From NCBI GenBank assembly GCA_029224185.1, contig CM055198.1, positions 3,856,424-3,920,423 on the forward strand: DNA of 64,000 nucleotides. Reading direction: 5' to 3'. A program made the position numbers and the translations under genes. Origin of the DNA: Karalla daura (lineage: Eukaryota; Chordata; Actinopteri; Chaetodontiformes; Leiognathidae). The number at the start of each line of letters is the position of its first letter. Position 1 is the first letter of the stretch. Below are positions 19,971 through 31,950 of this stretch, piece after piece. The notes beneath the pieces were generated by a model, which saw only the letters and a program-made list of their open reading frames with translations, made no database searches and was not told the origin of the DNA.

Positions 19971-20600
19971 TGTCAGGCCCGAACTCAGGACAGGACTCAG
20001 GCGCAGAGGTGGTCAGAGCAAGGTCGTTTATTAATCAAGCAACCTCGAACAGAGAGAAATCAAAAGGCTATGAAAACCTGAAAAACTACTCTAAGCTGTG
20101 AAACTAAAACTAAATTGAAGGCGCTCCAAAAGGGAGGAGAAAACTCTAAGAAGGAATTACAAAATTATTGAAATCAAAATCACTCTCGAGGAGGAAAAAC
20201 AAAAGGCTATAAAACTTTTAAACTGAAAATCACTCCAAAAGGGAGGAAACAACTCCAGGACTATGAGAAATATTTAACTAAGAAGTTAAAACAAAAAATC
20301 ACTCTGACGAGGCAAAAACAAGACTTACAATAACCGACTTGGACTGTGAACTGTGGGCTGTGAAGCAGGCTTGGGTGTTCGGACAGAGACGAAACACTTC
20401 TGCATCAGACAAAGGGAGACACAGACTATTTGAGCACATGGGGGTAATAGGGAACAGGTGGACACAATCAGGGCTGACGAACGAGGACACAGGAGGAAGG
20501 GCAAGTGACCTGACACGAGAGGAGGATTAGACTTTCAAAATAAAACAGGAAATGACAAGACAAAAACCCCAAGACAGGACGACCTCACCACGGTGTGACA
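19971..20600 (-). mobile_element. Solo LTR (copy 1), 630 bp, inserted in the satellite
   Basis: A non-satellite insert with plus-strand ends TGTCAGGCCC...GGTGTGACA, giving TGTCA/TGACA termini and the TG...CA boundaries of an LTR. It is flanked by a 6-bp target duplication GCCCAC (19965-19970 and 20601-20606), and the satellite resumes exactly after it. Read on the minus strand there is an AATAAA signal (20032-20027) about 60 bp from the 3' end and T-rich, promoter-like sequence upstream. No internal retroelement genes, primer-binding site or second LTR are present, so it is a solo LTR, probably of a Gypsy- or ERV-type element. A non-autonomous DNA element is a less likely alternative. Confidence 0.7.
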
Positions 20601-20817
20601 GCCCACGCTCACTGGAAAAAGCAATCCCGATGCCGGATTTGATCCTGGAGCTGAGATATTAAAGCTCGCCGAAAGTGAAAAAAACAACCACCCCGGACCT
20701 GTCGTTTTGGCCGAGATCCCGACCCCGAGCGAGCGAGCCCAAACCCACCATTTGGGGTGTGAGCCGCCTCCGGGGTGGCCCACGCTCACTGGAAAGAGCA
20801 ATCCCGATGCCGGATTT

Positions 20818-20945
20818 GATCCTGGAGCTGAGATATTAAAGCTCGCCGAAAGTGAAAAAAACGACAGGTCCGGGGTGGTCGTTTTTTTCACTTTTTTACT
20901 TTCGGCGAGCTTTAATATCTCATCTCCAGGATCATATGATCCTGG
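20818..20945. repeat. Inverted half-monomer / hairpin 1
   Basis: Left arm 20818-20865 and right arm 20878-20933 are reverse complements, apart from one mismatch and an 8-nt insertion in the right arm. The loop is 12 nt (20866-20877). It is followed by a perfect 20-bp palindrome at 20926-20945 (CCAGGATCAT and its complement), an A-rich stretch (20947-20956) and return to forward monomers. Confidence 0.92.
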
Positions 20946-21202
20946 GAAAAAAAAAATATGAGACGGGAAAAAAACGACCACCCCGGACCTGTCGTTTTGG
21001 CCGAGATCCCGACCCCGTCGGATTTGATCCTGGAGCTGAGATATTAAAGCTCGCCGAAAGTGAAAAAAACGACCACCCCGGACCTGTCGTTTTAGCCGAG
21101 ATCCCGACCCCGAGCGAGCGAGCCCAAACCCACCATTTGGGGTGTGAGCCGCCTCCGGGGTGGCCCACGCTCACTGGAAAGAGCAATCCCGATGCCGGAT
21201 TT

Positions 21203-21330
21203 GATCCTGGAGCTGAGATATTAAAGCTCGCCGAAAGTGAAAAAAACGACAGGTCCGGGGTGGTCGTTTTTTTCACTTTTTTACTTTCGGCGAGCTTTAA
21301 TATCTCATCTCCAGGATCATATGATCCTGG
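21203..21330. repeat. Inverted half-monomer / hairpin 2
   Basis: Same structure as hairpin 1, 385 bp downstream. The palindrome is at 21311-21330. Hairpins 1 and 2 form a 385-bp tandem duplication. Confidence 0.92.
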
Positions 21331-24300
21331 GAAAAAAAAAATATGAGACGGGAAAAAAACGACCACCCCGGACCTGTCGTTTTGGCCGAGATCCCGACCC
21401 CGTCGGATTTGATCCTGGAGCTGAGATATTAAAGCTCGCCGAAAGTGAAAAAAACGACCACCCCGGACCTGTCGTTTTAGCCGAGATCCCGACCCCGTGC
21501 GAGCGAGCCCAAACCCACCATTTGGGGTGTGAGCCGCCTCCGGGGTGGCCCACGCTCACTGGAAAGAGCAATCCCGATGCCGGATTTGATCCTGGAGCTG
21601 AGATATTAAAGCTCGCCGAAAGTGAAAAAAAAGACCACCCCGGACCTGTCGTTTTGGCCGAGATCCCGACCCCGAGCGAGCGAGCCCAAACCCACCATTT
21701 GGGGTGTGAGCCGCCTCCGGGGTGGCCCACGCTCACTGGAAAAAGCAATACCGATACCGGATTTGATGCTGGAGCTGAGATATTAAAGCTCGCCGAAAGT
21801 GAAAAAAACGACCACCCCGGACCTGTCGTTTTGGCCGAGATCCCGACCCCGAGCGAGCGAGCCCAAACCCACCATTTGGGGTGTGAGCCGCCTCCGGGGT
21901 GGCCCACGCTCACTGGAAAAAGCAATCCCGATGCCGGATTTGATCCTGGAGCTGAGATATTAAAGCTCGCCGAAAGTGAAAAAAACGACCACCCCGGACC
22001 TGTCGTTTTGGCCGAGATCCCGACCCCGAGCGAGCGAGCCCAAACCCACCATTTGGGGTGTGAGCCGCCTCCGGGGTGGCCCACGCTCACTGGAAAAAGC
22101 AATCCCGATGCCGGATTTGATCCTGGAGCTGAGATATTAAAGCTCGCCGAAAGTGAAAAAAACGACCACCCCGGACCTGTCGTTTTGGCCGAGATCCCGA
22201 CCCCGAGCGAGCGAGCCCAAACCCACCATTTGGGGTGTGAGCCGCCTCCGGGGTGGCCCACGCTCACTGGAAAAAGCAATCCCGATGCCGGATTTGATGC
22301 TGGAGCTGAGATATTAAAGCTCGCCGAAAGTGAAAAAAACGACCACCCCGGACCTGTCGTTTTGGCCGAGATCCCGACCCCGAGCGAGCGAGCCCAAACC
22401 CACCATTTGGGGTGTGAGCCGCCTCCGGGGTGGCCCACGCTCACTGGAAAAAGCAATCCCGATGCCGGATTTGATGCTGGAGCTGAGATATTAAAGCTCG
22501 CCGAAAGTGAAAAAAACGACCACCCCGGACCTGTCGTTTTGGCCGAGATCCAGACCCCGAGCGAGCGAGCCCAAACCCACGATGTGGGGTGTGAGCCGCC
22601 TCCGGGGTGGCCCACGCTCACTGGAAAAAGCAATCCCGATACCGGATTTGATCCTGGAGCTGAGATATTAAAGCTCGCCGAAAGTGAAAAAAACGACCAC
22701 CCCGGACCTGTCGTTTTGGCCGAGGTCCAGACCCCGAGCGAGCGAGCCCAAACCCACCATTTGGGGTGTGAGCCGCCTCCGGGGTGGCCCACGCTCACTG
22801 GAAAAAGCAATCCCGATGCCGGATTTGATCCTGGAGCTGAGATATTAAAGCTCGCCGAAAGTGAAAAAAACGACCACCCCGGACCTGTCGTTTTGGCCGA
22901 GATCCCGACCCCGAGCGAGCGAGCCCAAACCCACCATTTGGGGTGTGAGCCGCCTCCGGGGTGGCCCACGCTCACTGGAAAAAGCAATCCCGATGCCGGA
23001 TTTGATCCTGGAGCTGAGATATTAAAGCTCGCCGAAAGTGAAAAAAACGACCACCCCGGACCTGTCGTTTTGGCCGAGATCCCGACCCCGAGCGAGCGAG
23101 CCCAAACCCACCATTTGGGGTGTGAGCCGCCTCCGGGGTGGCCCACGCTCACTGGAAAAAGCAATCCCGATGCCGGATTTGATCCTGGAGCTGAGATATT
23201 AAAGCTCGCCGAAAGTGAAAAAAACGACCACCCCGGACCTGTCGTTTTGGCCGAGATCCCGACCCCGAGCGAGCGAGCCCAAACCCACCATTTGGGGTGT
23301 GAGCCGCCTCCGGGGTGGCCCACGCTCACTGGAAAAAGCAATCCCGATGCCGGATTTGATCCTGGAGCTGAGAAATTAAAGCTTGCCGAAAGTGAAAAAA
23401 ACGACCACCCCGGACCTGTCGTTTTGGCCGAGATCCCGACCCCGAGCGAGCGAGCCCAAACCCACCATTTGGGGTGTGAGCCGCCTCCGGGGTGGCCCAC
23501 GCTCACTGGAAAGAGCAATCCCGATGCCGGATTTGATCCTGGAGCTGAGATATTAAAGCTCGCCGAAAGTGAAAAAAACGACGACCCCGGACCTGTCGTT
23601 TTGGCCGAGATCCTGACCCCGAGCGAGCGAGCCCAAACCCACCATTTGGGGTGTGAGCCGCCTCCGGGGTGGCCCACGCTCACTGGAAAGAGCAATCCCG
23701 ATGCCGGATTTGATCCTGGAGCTGAGATATTAAAGCTCGCCGAAAGTGAAAAAAACGACCACCCCGGACCTGTCGTTTTGGCCGAGATCCCGACCCCGAG
23801 CGAGCGAGCCCAAACCCACCATTTGGGGTGTGAGCCGCCTCCGGGGTGGCCCACGCTCACTGGAAAAAGCAATCCCGATGCCGGATTTGATCCTGGAGCT
23901 GAGATATTAAAGCTCGCCGAAAGTGAAAAAAACGACCACCCCGGACCTGTCGTTTTGGCCGAGATCCAGACCCCGAGCGAGCGAGCCCAAACCCACGATG
24001 TGGGGTGTGAGCCGCCTCCGGGGTGGCCCACGCTCACTGGAAAAAGCAATCCCGATACCGGATTTGATCCTGGAGCTGAGATATTAAAGCTCGCCGAAAG
24101 TGAAAAAAACGACCACCCCGGACCTGTCGTTTTGGCCGAGGTCCAGACCCCGAGCGAGCGAGCCCAAACCCACCATTTGGGGTGTGAGCCGCCTCCGGGG
24201 TGGCCCACGCTCACTGGAAAAAGCAATCCCGATGCCGGATTTGATCCTGGAGCTGAGATATTAAAGCTCGCCGAAAGTGAAAAAAACGACCACCAGACCT

Positions 24301-24399
24301 GTCGTTTTGGCCGAGATCCCGACCCCGTGCGAGCGAGCCCAAACCCACCATTTGGGGTGTGAGCCGCCTCCGGGGTGGCCCACGCTCACTGGAAAAAGC

Positions 24400-24600
24400 A
24401 ATCCCGATGCCGGACCCCGAGCGAGCGAGCCCAAACCCACGATGTGGGGTGTGAGCCGCCTCCGGGGTGGCCCACGCTCACTGGGCCACCCCCGATGCAA
24501 GCAATCCCGATGCCGGACCCCGAGCGAGCGAGCCCAAACCCACAATGTGGGGTGTGAGCCGCCTCCGGGGTGGCCCACGCTCACTGGAAAAAGCAATCCC
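24400..24600. repeat. Rearranged, truncated monomers inside the array
   Basis: Around 24,411-24,530 two monomers jump from GATGCCGGA directly to CCCCGAGCGAG, deleting about half the unit, with an unusual GGGCCACCCCCGATGCAAG junction between them. Normal 177-bp monomers resume at about 24,590. Confidence 0.8.
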
Positions 24601-27600
24601 GATACCGGATTTGATCCTGGAGCTGAGATATTAAAGCTCGCCGAAAGTGAAAAAAACGACCACCCCGGACCTGTCGTTTTGGCCGAGGTCCAGACCCCGA
24701 GCGAGCGAGCCCAAACCCACCATTTGGGGTGTGAGCCGCCTCCGGGGTGGCCCACGCTCACTGGAAAAAGCAATCCCGATGCCGGATTTGATCCTGGAGC
24801 TGAGATATTAAAGCTCGCCGAAAGTGAAAAAAACGACCACCAGACCTGTCGTTTTGGCCGAGATCCCGACCCCGTGCGAGCGAGCCCAAACCCACCATTT
24901 GGGGTGTGAGCCGCCTCCGGGGTGGCCCACGCTCACTGGAAAAAGCAATCCCGATGCCGGATTTGATCCTGGAGCTGAGATATTAAAGCTCGCCGAAAGT
25001 GAAAAAAACGACCACCCCGGACCTGTCGTTTTGGCCGAGGTCCAGACCCCGAGCGAGCGAGCCCAAACCCACCATTTGGGGTGTGAGCCGCCTCCGGGGT
25101 GGCCCACGCTCACTGGAAAAAGCAATCCCGATGCCGGATTTGATCCTGGAGCTGAGATATTAAAGCTCGCCGAAAGTGAAAAAAACGACCACCAGACCTG
25201 TCGTTTTGGCCGAGATCCCGACCCCGTGCAAGCGAGCCCAAACCCACCATTTGGGGTGTGAGCCGCCTCCGGGGTGGCCCACGCTCACTGGAAAAAGCAA
25301 TCCCGATGCCGGATTTGATCCTGGAGCTGAGATATTAAAGCTCGCCGAAAGTGAAAAAAACGACCACCCCGGACCTGTCGTTTTGGCCGAGATCCCGACC
25401 CCGAGCGAGCGAGCCCAAACCCACCATTTGGGGTGTGAGCCGCCTCCGGGGTGGCCCACGCTCACTGGAAAAAGCAATCCCGATGCCGGATTTGATCCTG
25501 GAGCTGAGATATTAAAGCTCGCCGAAAGTGAAAAAAACGACCACCCCGGACCTGTCGTTTTGGCCGAGGTCCAGACCCCGAGCGAGCGAGCCCAAACCCA
25601 CCATTTGGGGTGTGAGCCGCCTCCGGGGTGGCCCACGCTCACTGGAAAGAGCAATCCCGATGCCGGATTTGATCCTGGAGCTGAGATATTAAAGCTCGCC
25701 GAAAGTGAAAAAAACGACCACCCCGGACCTGTCGTTTTGGCCGAGATCCCGACCCCGAGCGAGCGAGCCCAAACCCACCATTTGGGGTGTGAGCCGCCTC
25801 CGGGGTGGCCCACGCTCACTGGAAAAAGCAATACCGATACCGGATTTGATGCTGGAGCTGAGATATTAAAGCTCGCCGAAAGTGAAAAAAACGACCACCC
25901 CGGACCTGTCGTTTTGGCCGAGATCCCGACCCCGAGCGAGCGAGCCCAAACCCACCATTTGGGGTGTGAGTCGCCTCCGGGGTGGCCCACGCTCACTGGA
26001 AAGAGCAATCCCGATGCCGGATTTGATCCTGGAGCTGAGATATTAAAGCTCGCCGAAAGTGAAAAAAACGACCACCCCGGACCTGTCGTTTTGGCCGAGA
26101 TCCCGACCCCGAGCGAGCGAGCCCAAACCCACCATTTGGGGTGTGAGCCGCCTCCGGGGTGGCCCACGCTCACTGGAAAAAGCAATCCCGATGCCGGATT
26201 TGATCCTGGAGCTGAGATATTAAAGCTCGCCGAAAGTGAAAAAAACGACCACCCCCGACCTGTCGTTTTGGCCGAGATCCCGACCCCGAGCGAGCGAGCG
26301 AGCCCAAACCCACCATTTGGGGTGTGAGCCGCCTCCGGGGTGGCCCACGCTCACTGGAAAGAGCAATCCCGATGCCGGATTTGATCCTGGAGCTGAGATA
26401 TTAAAGCTCGCCGAAAGTGAAAAAAACGACCACCCCGGACCTGTCGTTTTGGCCGAGATCCCGACCCCGAGCGAGCGAGCCCAAACCCACCATTTGGGGT
26501 GTGAGCCGCCTCCGGGGTGGCCCACGCTCACTGGAAAGAGCAATCCCGATGCCGGATTTGATCCTGGAGCTGAGATATTAAAGCTCGCCGAAAGTGAAAA
26601 AAACGACCACCCCGGACCTGTCGTTTTGGCCGAGATCCCGACCCCGAGCGAGCGAGCCCAAACCCACCATTTGGGGTGTGAGCCGCCTCCGGGGTGGCCC
26701 ACGCTCACTGGAAAAAGCAATCCCGATGCCGGATTTGATCCTGGAGCTGAGATATTAAAGCTCGCCGAAAGTGAAAAAAACGACCACCCCGGACCTGTCG
26801 TTTTGGCCGAGATCCCGACCCCGAGCGAGCGAGCCCAAACCCACCATTTGGGGTGTGAGCCGCCTCCGGGGTGGCCCACGCTCACTGGAAAAAGCAATCC
26901 CGATACCGGATTTGATCCTGGAGCTGAGATATTAAAGCTCGCCGAAAGTGAAAAAAACGACCACCCCGGACCTGTCGTTTTAGCCGAGATCCCGACCCCG
27001 AGCGAGCGAGCCCAAACCCACGATGTGGGGTGTGAGCCGCCTCCGGGGTGGCCCACGCTCACTGGAAAAAGCAATCCCGATACCGGATTTGATCCTGGAG
27101 CTGAGATATTAAAGCTCGCCGAAAGTGAAAAAAACGACCACCCCGGACCTGTCGTTTTGGCCGAGGTCCAGACCCCGAGCGAGCGAGCCCAAACCCACCA
27201 TTTGGGGTGTGAGCCGCCTCCGGGGTGGCCCACGCTAACTGGAAAGAGCAATCCCGATGCCGGATTTGATCCTGGAGCTGAGATATCAAAGCTCGCCGAA
27301 AGTGAAAAAAACGACCACCCCGGACCTGTCGTTTTGGCCGAGATCCCGACCCCGAGCGAGCGAGCCCAAACCCACCATTTGGGGTGTGAGCCGCCTCCGG
27401 GGTGGCCCACGCTCACTGGAAAAAGCAATACCGATACCGGATTTGATGCTGGAGCTGAGATATTAAAGCTCGCCGAAAGTGAAAAAAACGACCACCCCGG
27501 ACCTGTCGTTTTGGCCGAGATCCCGACCCCGAGCGAGCGAGCCCAAACCCACCATTTGGGGTGTGAGTCGCCTCCGGGGTGGCCCACGCTCACTGGAAAG

Positions 27601-28299
27601 AGCAATCCCGATGCCGGATTTGATCCTGGAGCTGAGATATTAAAGCTCGCCGAAAGTGAAAAAAACGACCACCCCGGACCTGTCGTTTTGGCCGAGATCC
27701 CGACCCCGAGCGAGCGAGCCCAAACCCACCATTTGGGGTGTGAGCCGCCTCCGGGGTGGCCCACGCTCACTGGAAAAAGCAATCCCGATGCCGGATTTGA
27801 TCCTGGAGCTGAGATATTAAAGCTCGCCGAAAGTGAAAAAAACGACCACCCCGGACCTGTCGTTTTGGCCGAGATCCCGACCCCGAGCGAGCGAGCGAGC
27901 CCAAACCCACCATTTGGGGTGTGAGCCGCCTCCGGGGTGGCCCACGCTCACTGGAAAGAGCAATCCCGATGCCGGATTTGATCCTGGAGCTGAGATATTA
28001 ATGCTCGCTGAAAGTGAAAAAAACGACCACCCCGGACCAGTCGTTTTGGCCGAGAACCCGACCCCGAGCGGGCGAGCCCAAACCCACAATGTGGGGCGTG
28101 AGCCGCCTCCGGGGTGGCCCACGCTCACTGGAAAAAGCAATCCCGATGCCGGGTGTTGTTCCGGAGCTGAGATATTTACCTTCAACGAAAAGGAAAAAAA
28201 CGACCACTTTGGTCCTGTCGTTTTGGCCGAGATCCCGACCCCGAGCGAGCGAGCCCAAACCCACCATTTGGGGTGTGAGCCGCCTCCGGGGTGGCCCAC

Positions 28300-28929
28300 T
28301 GTCAGGCCCGAACTCAGGACAGGACTCAGGCGCAGAGGTGGTCAGAGCAAGGTCGTTTATTAATCAAGCAACCTCGAACAGAGAGAAATCAAAAGGCTAT
28401 GAAAACCTGAAAAACTACTCTAAGCTGTGAAACTAAAACTAAATTGAAGGCGCTCCAAAAGGGAGGAGAAAACTCTAAGAAGGAATTACAAAATTATTGA
28501 AATCAAAATCACTCTCGAGGAGGAAAAACAAAAGGCTATAAAACTTTTAAACTGAAAATCACTCCAAAAGGGAGGAAACAACTCCAGGACTATGAGAAAT
28601 ATTTAACTAAGAAGTTAAAACAAAAAATCACTCTGACGAGGCAAAAACAAGACTTACAATAACCGACTTGGACTGTGAACTGTGGGCTGTGAAGCAGGCT
28701 TGGGTGTTCGGACAGAGACGAAACACTTCTGCATCAGACAAAGGGAGACACAGACTATTTGAGCACATGGGGGTAATAGGGAACAGGTGGACACAATCAG
28801 GGCTGACGAACGAGGACACAGGAGGAAGGGCAAGTGACCTGACACGAGAGGAGGATTAGACTTTCAAAATAAAACAGGAAATGACAAGACAAAAACCCCA
28901 AGACAGGACGACCTCACCACGGTGTGACA
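28300..28929 (-). mobile_element. Solo LTR (copy 2), same insertion duplicated with its flanks
   Basis: It lies exactly 8,329 bp downstream of copy 1, has the same ends and target duplication, and sits in the same diverged flanking monomers. It is therefore a duplicate of the earlier insertion event, carried by a block duplication of the array, and not an independent insertion. No difference from copy 1 was noticed by eye. Confidence 0.75.
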
Positions 28930-29146
28930 GCCCACGCTCACTGGAAAAAGCAATCCCGATGCCGGATTTGATCCTGGAGCTGAGATATTAAAGCTCGCCG
29001 AAAGTGAAAAAAACAACCACCCCGGACCTGTCGTTTTGGCCGAGATCCCGACCCCGAGCGAGCGAGCCCAAACCCACCATTTGGGGTGTGAGCCGCCTCC
29101 GGGGTGGCCCACGCTCACTGGAAAGAGCAATCCCGATGCCGGATTT

Positions 29147-29274
29147 GATCCTGGAGCTGAGATATTAAAGCTCGCCGAAAGTGAAAAAAACGACAGGTCC
29201 GGGGTGGTCGTTTTTTTCACTTTTTTACTTTCGGCGAGCTTTAATATCTCATCTCCAGGATCATATGATCCTGG
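29147..29274. repeat. Inverted half-monomer / hairpin 3
   Basis: The 8,329-bp-offset copy of hairpin 1. The palindrome is at 29255-29274. Confidence 0.92.
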
Positions 29275-29531
29275 GAAAAAAAAAATATGAGACGGGAAAA
29301 AAACGACCACCCCGGACCTGTCGTTTTGGCCGAGATCCCGACCCCGTCGGATTTGATCCTGGAGCTGAGATATTAAAGCTCGCCGAAAGTGAAAAAAACG
29401 ACCACCCCGGACCTGTCGTTTTAGCCGAGATCCCGACCCCGAGCGAGCGAGCCCAAACCCACCATTTGGGGTGTGAGCCGCCTCCGGGGTGGCCCACGCT
29501 CACTGGAAAGAGCAATCCCGATGCCGGATTT

Positions 29532-29659
29532 GATCCTGGAGCTGAGATATTAAAGCTCGCCGAAAGTGAAAAAAACGACAGGTCCGGGGTGGTCGTTTTT
29601 TTCACTTTTTTACTTTCGGCGAGCTTTAATATCTCATCTCCAGGATCATATGATCCTGG
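29532..29659. repeat. Inverted half-monomer / hairpin 4
   Basis: The 8,329-bp-offset copy of hairpin 2. The palindrome is at 29640-29659. Confidence 0.92.
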
Positions 29660-29819
29660 GAAAAAAAAAATATGAGACGGGAAAAAAACGACCACCCCGG
29701 ACCTGTCGTTTTGGCCGAGATCCCGACCCCGTCGGATTTGATCCTGGAGCTGAGATATTAAAGCTCGCCGAAAGTGAAAAAAACGACCACCCCGGACCTG
29801 TCGTTTTAGCCGAGATCCC

Positions 29820-31950
29820 GACCCCGTGCGAGCGAGCCCAAACCCACCATTTGGGGTGTGAGCCGCCTCCGGGGTGGCCCACGCTCACTGGAAAGAGCAA
29901 TCCCGATGCCGGATTTGATCCTGGAGCTGAGATATTAAAGCTCGCCGAAAGTGAAAAAAAAGACCACCCCGGACCTGTCGTTTTGGCCGAGATCCCGACC
30001 CCGAGCGAGCGAGCCCAAACCCACCATTTGGGGTGTGAGCCGCCTCCGGGGTGGCCCACGCTCACTGGAAAAAGCAATACCGATACCGGATTTGATGCTG
30101 GAGCTGAGATATTAAAGCTCGCCGAAAGTGAAAAAAACGACCACCCCGGACCTGTCGTTTTGGCCGAGATCCCGACCCCGAGCGAGCGAGCCCAAACCCA
30201 CCATTTGGGGTGTGAGCCGCCTCCGGGGTGGCCCACGCTCACTGGAAAAAGCAATCCCGATGCCGGATTTGATCCTGGAGCTGAGATATTAAAGCTCGCC
30301 GAAAGTGAAAAAAACGACCACCCCGGACCTGTCGTTTTGGCCGAGATCCCGACCCCGAGCGAGCGAGCCCAAACCCACCATTTGGGGTGTGAGCCGCCTC
30401 CGGGGTGGCCCACGCTCACTGGAAAAAGCAATCCCGATGCCGGATTTGATGCTGGAGCTGAGATATTAAAGCTCGCCGAAAGTGAAAAAAACGACCACCC
30501 CGGACCTGTCGTTTTGGCCGAGATCCAGACCCCGAGCGAGCGAGCCCAAACCCACGATGTGGGGTGTGAGCCGCCTCCGGGGTGGCCCACGCTCACTGGA
30601 AAAAGCAATCCCGATACCGGATTTGATCCTGGAGCTGAGATATTAAAGCTCGCCGAAAGTGAAAAAAACGACCACCCCGGACCTGTCGTTTTGGCCGAGG
30701 TCCAGACCCCGAGCGAGCGAGCCCAAACCCACCATTTGGGGTGTGAGCCGCCTCCGGGGTGGCCCACGCTCACTGGAAAAAGCAATCCCGATGCCGGATT
30801 TGATCCTGGAGCTGAGATATTAAAGCTCGCCGAAAGTGAAAAAAACGACCACCCCGGACCTGTCGTTTTGGCCGAGATCCCGACCCCGTGCGAGCGAGCC
30901 CAAACCCACCATTTGGGGTGTGAGCCGCCTCCGGGGTGGCCCACGCTCACTGGAAAGAGCAATCCCGATGCCGGATTTGATCCTGGAGCTGAGATATTAA
31001 AGCTCGCCGAAAGTGAAAAAAAAGACCACCCCGGACCTGTCGTTTTGGCCGAGATCCCGACCCCGAGCGAGCGAGCCCAAACCCACCATTTGGGGTGTGA
31101 GCCGCCTCCGGGGTGGCCCACGCTCACTGGAAAAAGCAATACCGATACCGGATTTGATGCTGGAGCTGAGATATTAAAGCTCGCCGAAAGTGAAAAAAAC
31201 GACCACCCCGGACCTGTCGTTTTGGCCGAGATCCCGACCCCGAGCGAGCGAGCCCAAACCCACCATTTGGGGTGTGAGCCGCCTCCGGGGTGGCCCACGC
31301 TCACTGGAAAAAGCAATCCCGATGCCGGATTTGATCCTGGAGCTGAGATATTAAAGCTCGCCGAAAGTGAAAAAAACGACCACCCCGGACCTGTCGTTTT
31401 GGCCGAGATCCCGACCCCGAGCGAGCGAGCCCAAACCCACCATTTGGGGTGTGAGCCGCCTCCGGGGTGGCCCACGCTCACTGGAAAAAGCAATCCCGAT
31501 GCCGGATTTGATGCTGGAGCTGAGATATTAAAGCTCGCCGAAAGTGAAAAAAACGACCACCCCGGACCTGTCGTTTTGGCCGAGATCCAGACCCCGAGCG
31601 AGCGAGCCCAAACCCACGATGTGGGGTGTGAGCCGCCTCCGGGGTGGCCCACGCTCACTGGAAAAAGCAATCCCGATACCGGATTTGATCCTGGAGCTGA
31701 GATATTAAAGCTCGCCGAAAGTGAAAAAAACGACCACCCCGGACCTGTCGTTTTGGCCGAGGTCCAGACCCCGAGCGAGCGAGCCCAAACCCACCATTTG
31801 GGGTGTGAGCCGCCTCCGGGGTGGCCCACGCTCACTGGAAAAAGCAATCCCGATGCCGGATTTGATCCTGGAGCTGAGATATTAAAGCTCGCCGAAAGTG
31901 AAAAAAACGACCACCCCGGACCTGTCGTTTTGGCCGAGATCCCGACCCCG
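29820..31950. repeat. Six-monomer (1,062-bp) higher-order repeat, two copies
   Basis: A series of monomer variants (CCGTGCGAG; A8GACC; ATACCGATACCGG with GATGCTGG; GATCCAGACC with ACGATGTGG; GATACCGG; GAGGTCCAG) occurs from about 29,826 and again from about 30,888, 6 x 177 bp apart. A related run follows 33,050. Confidence 0.8.

Larger units (their letters stand above)
16370..22120. repeat. Block duplication, copy 1 (offset 8,329 bp)
   Basis: Every landmark in this stretch (monomer variants, the two 181-bp monomers, the solo LTR, two inverted half-monomers) recurs exactly 8,329 bp to the right. Open-frame translations of the two copies (for example 383, 562 and 176 residues) are the same. 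The match fails left of about 16,370 and right of about 22,120, where the order of monomer variants differs. Confidence 0.85.
24699..30449. repeat. Block duplication, copy 2 (offset 8,329 bp)
   Basis: Right-hand copy of the block described at 16,370-22,120. It diverges after about 30,449, where the array lacks monomers present in copy 1. Confidence 0.85.
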
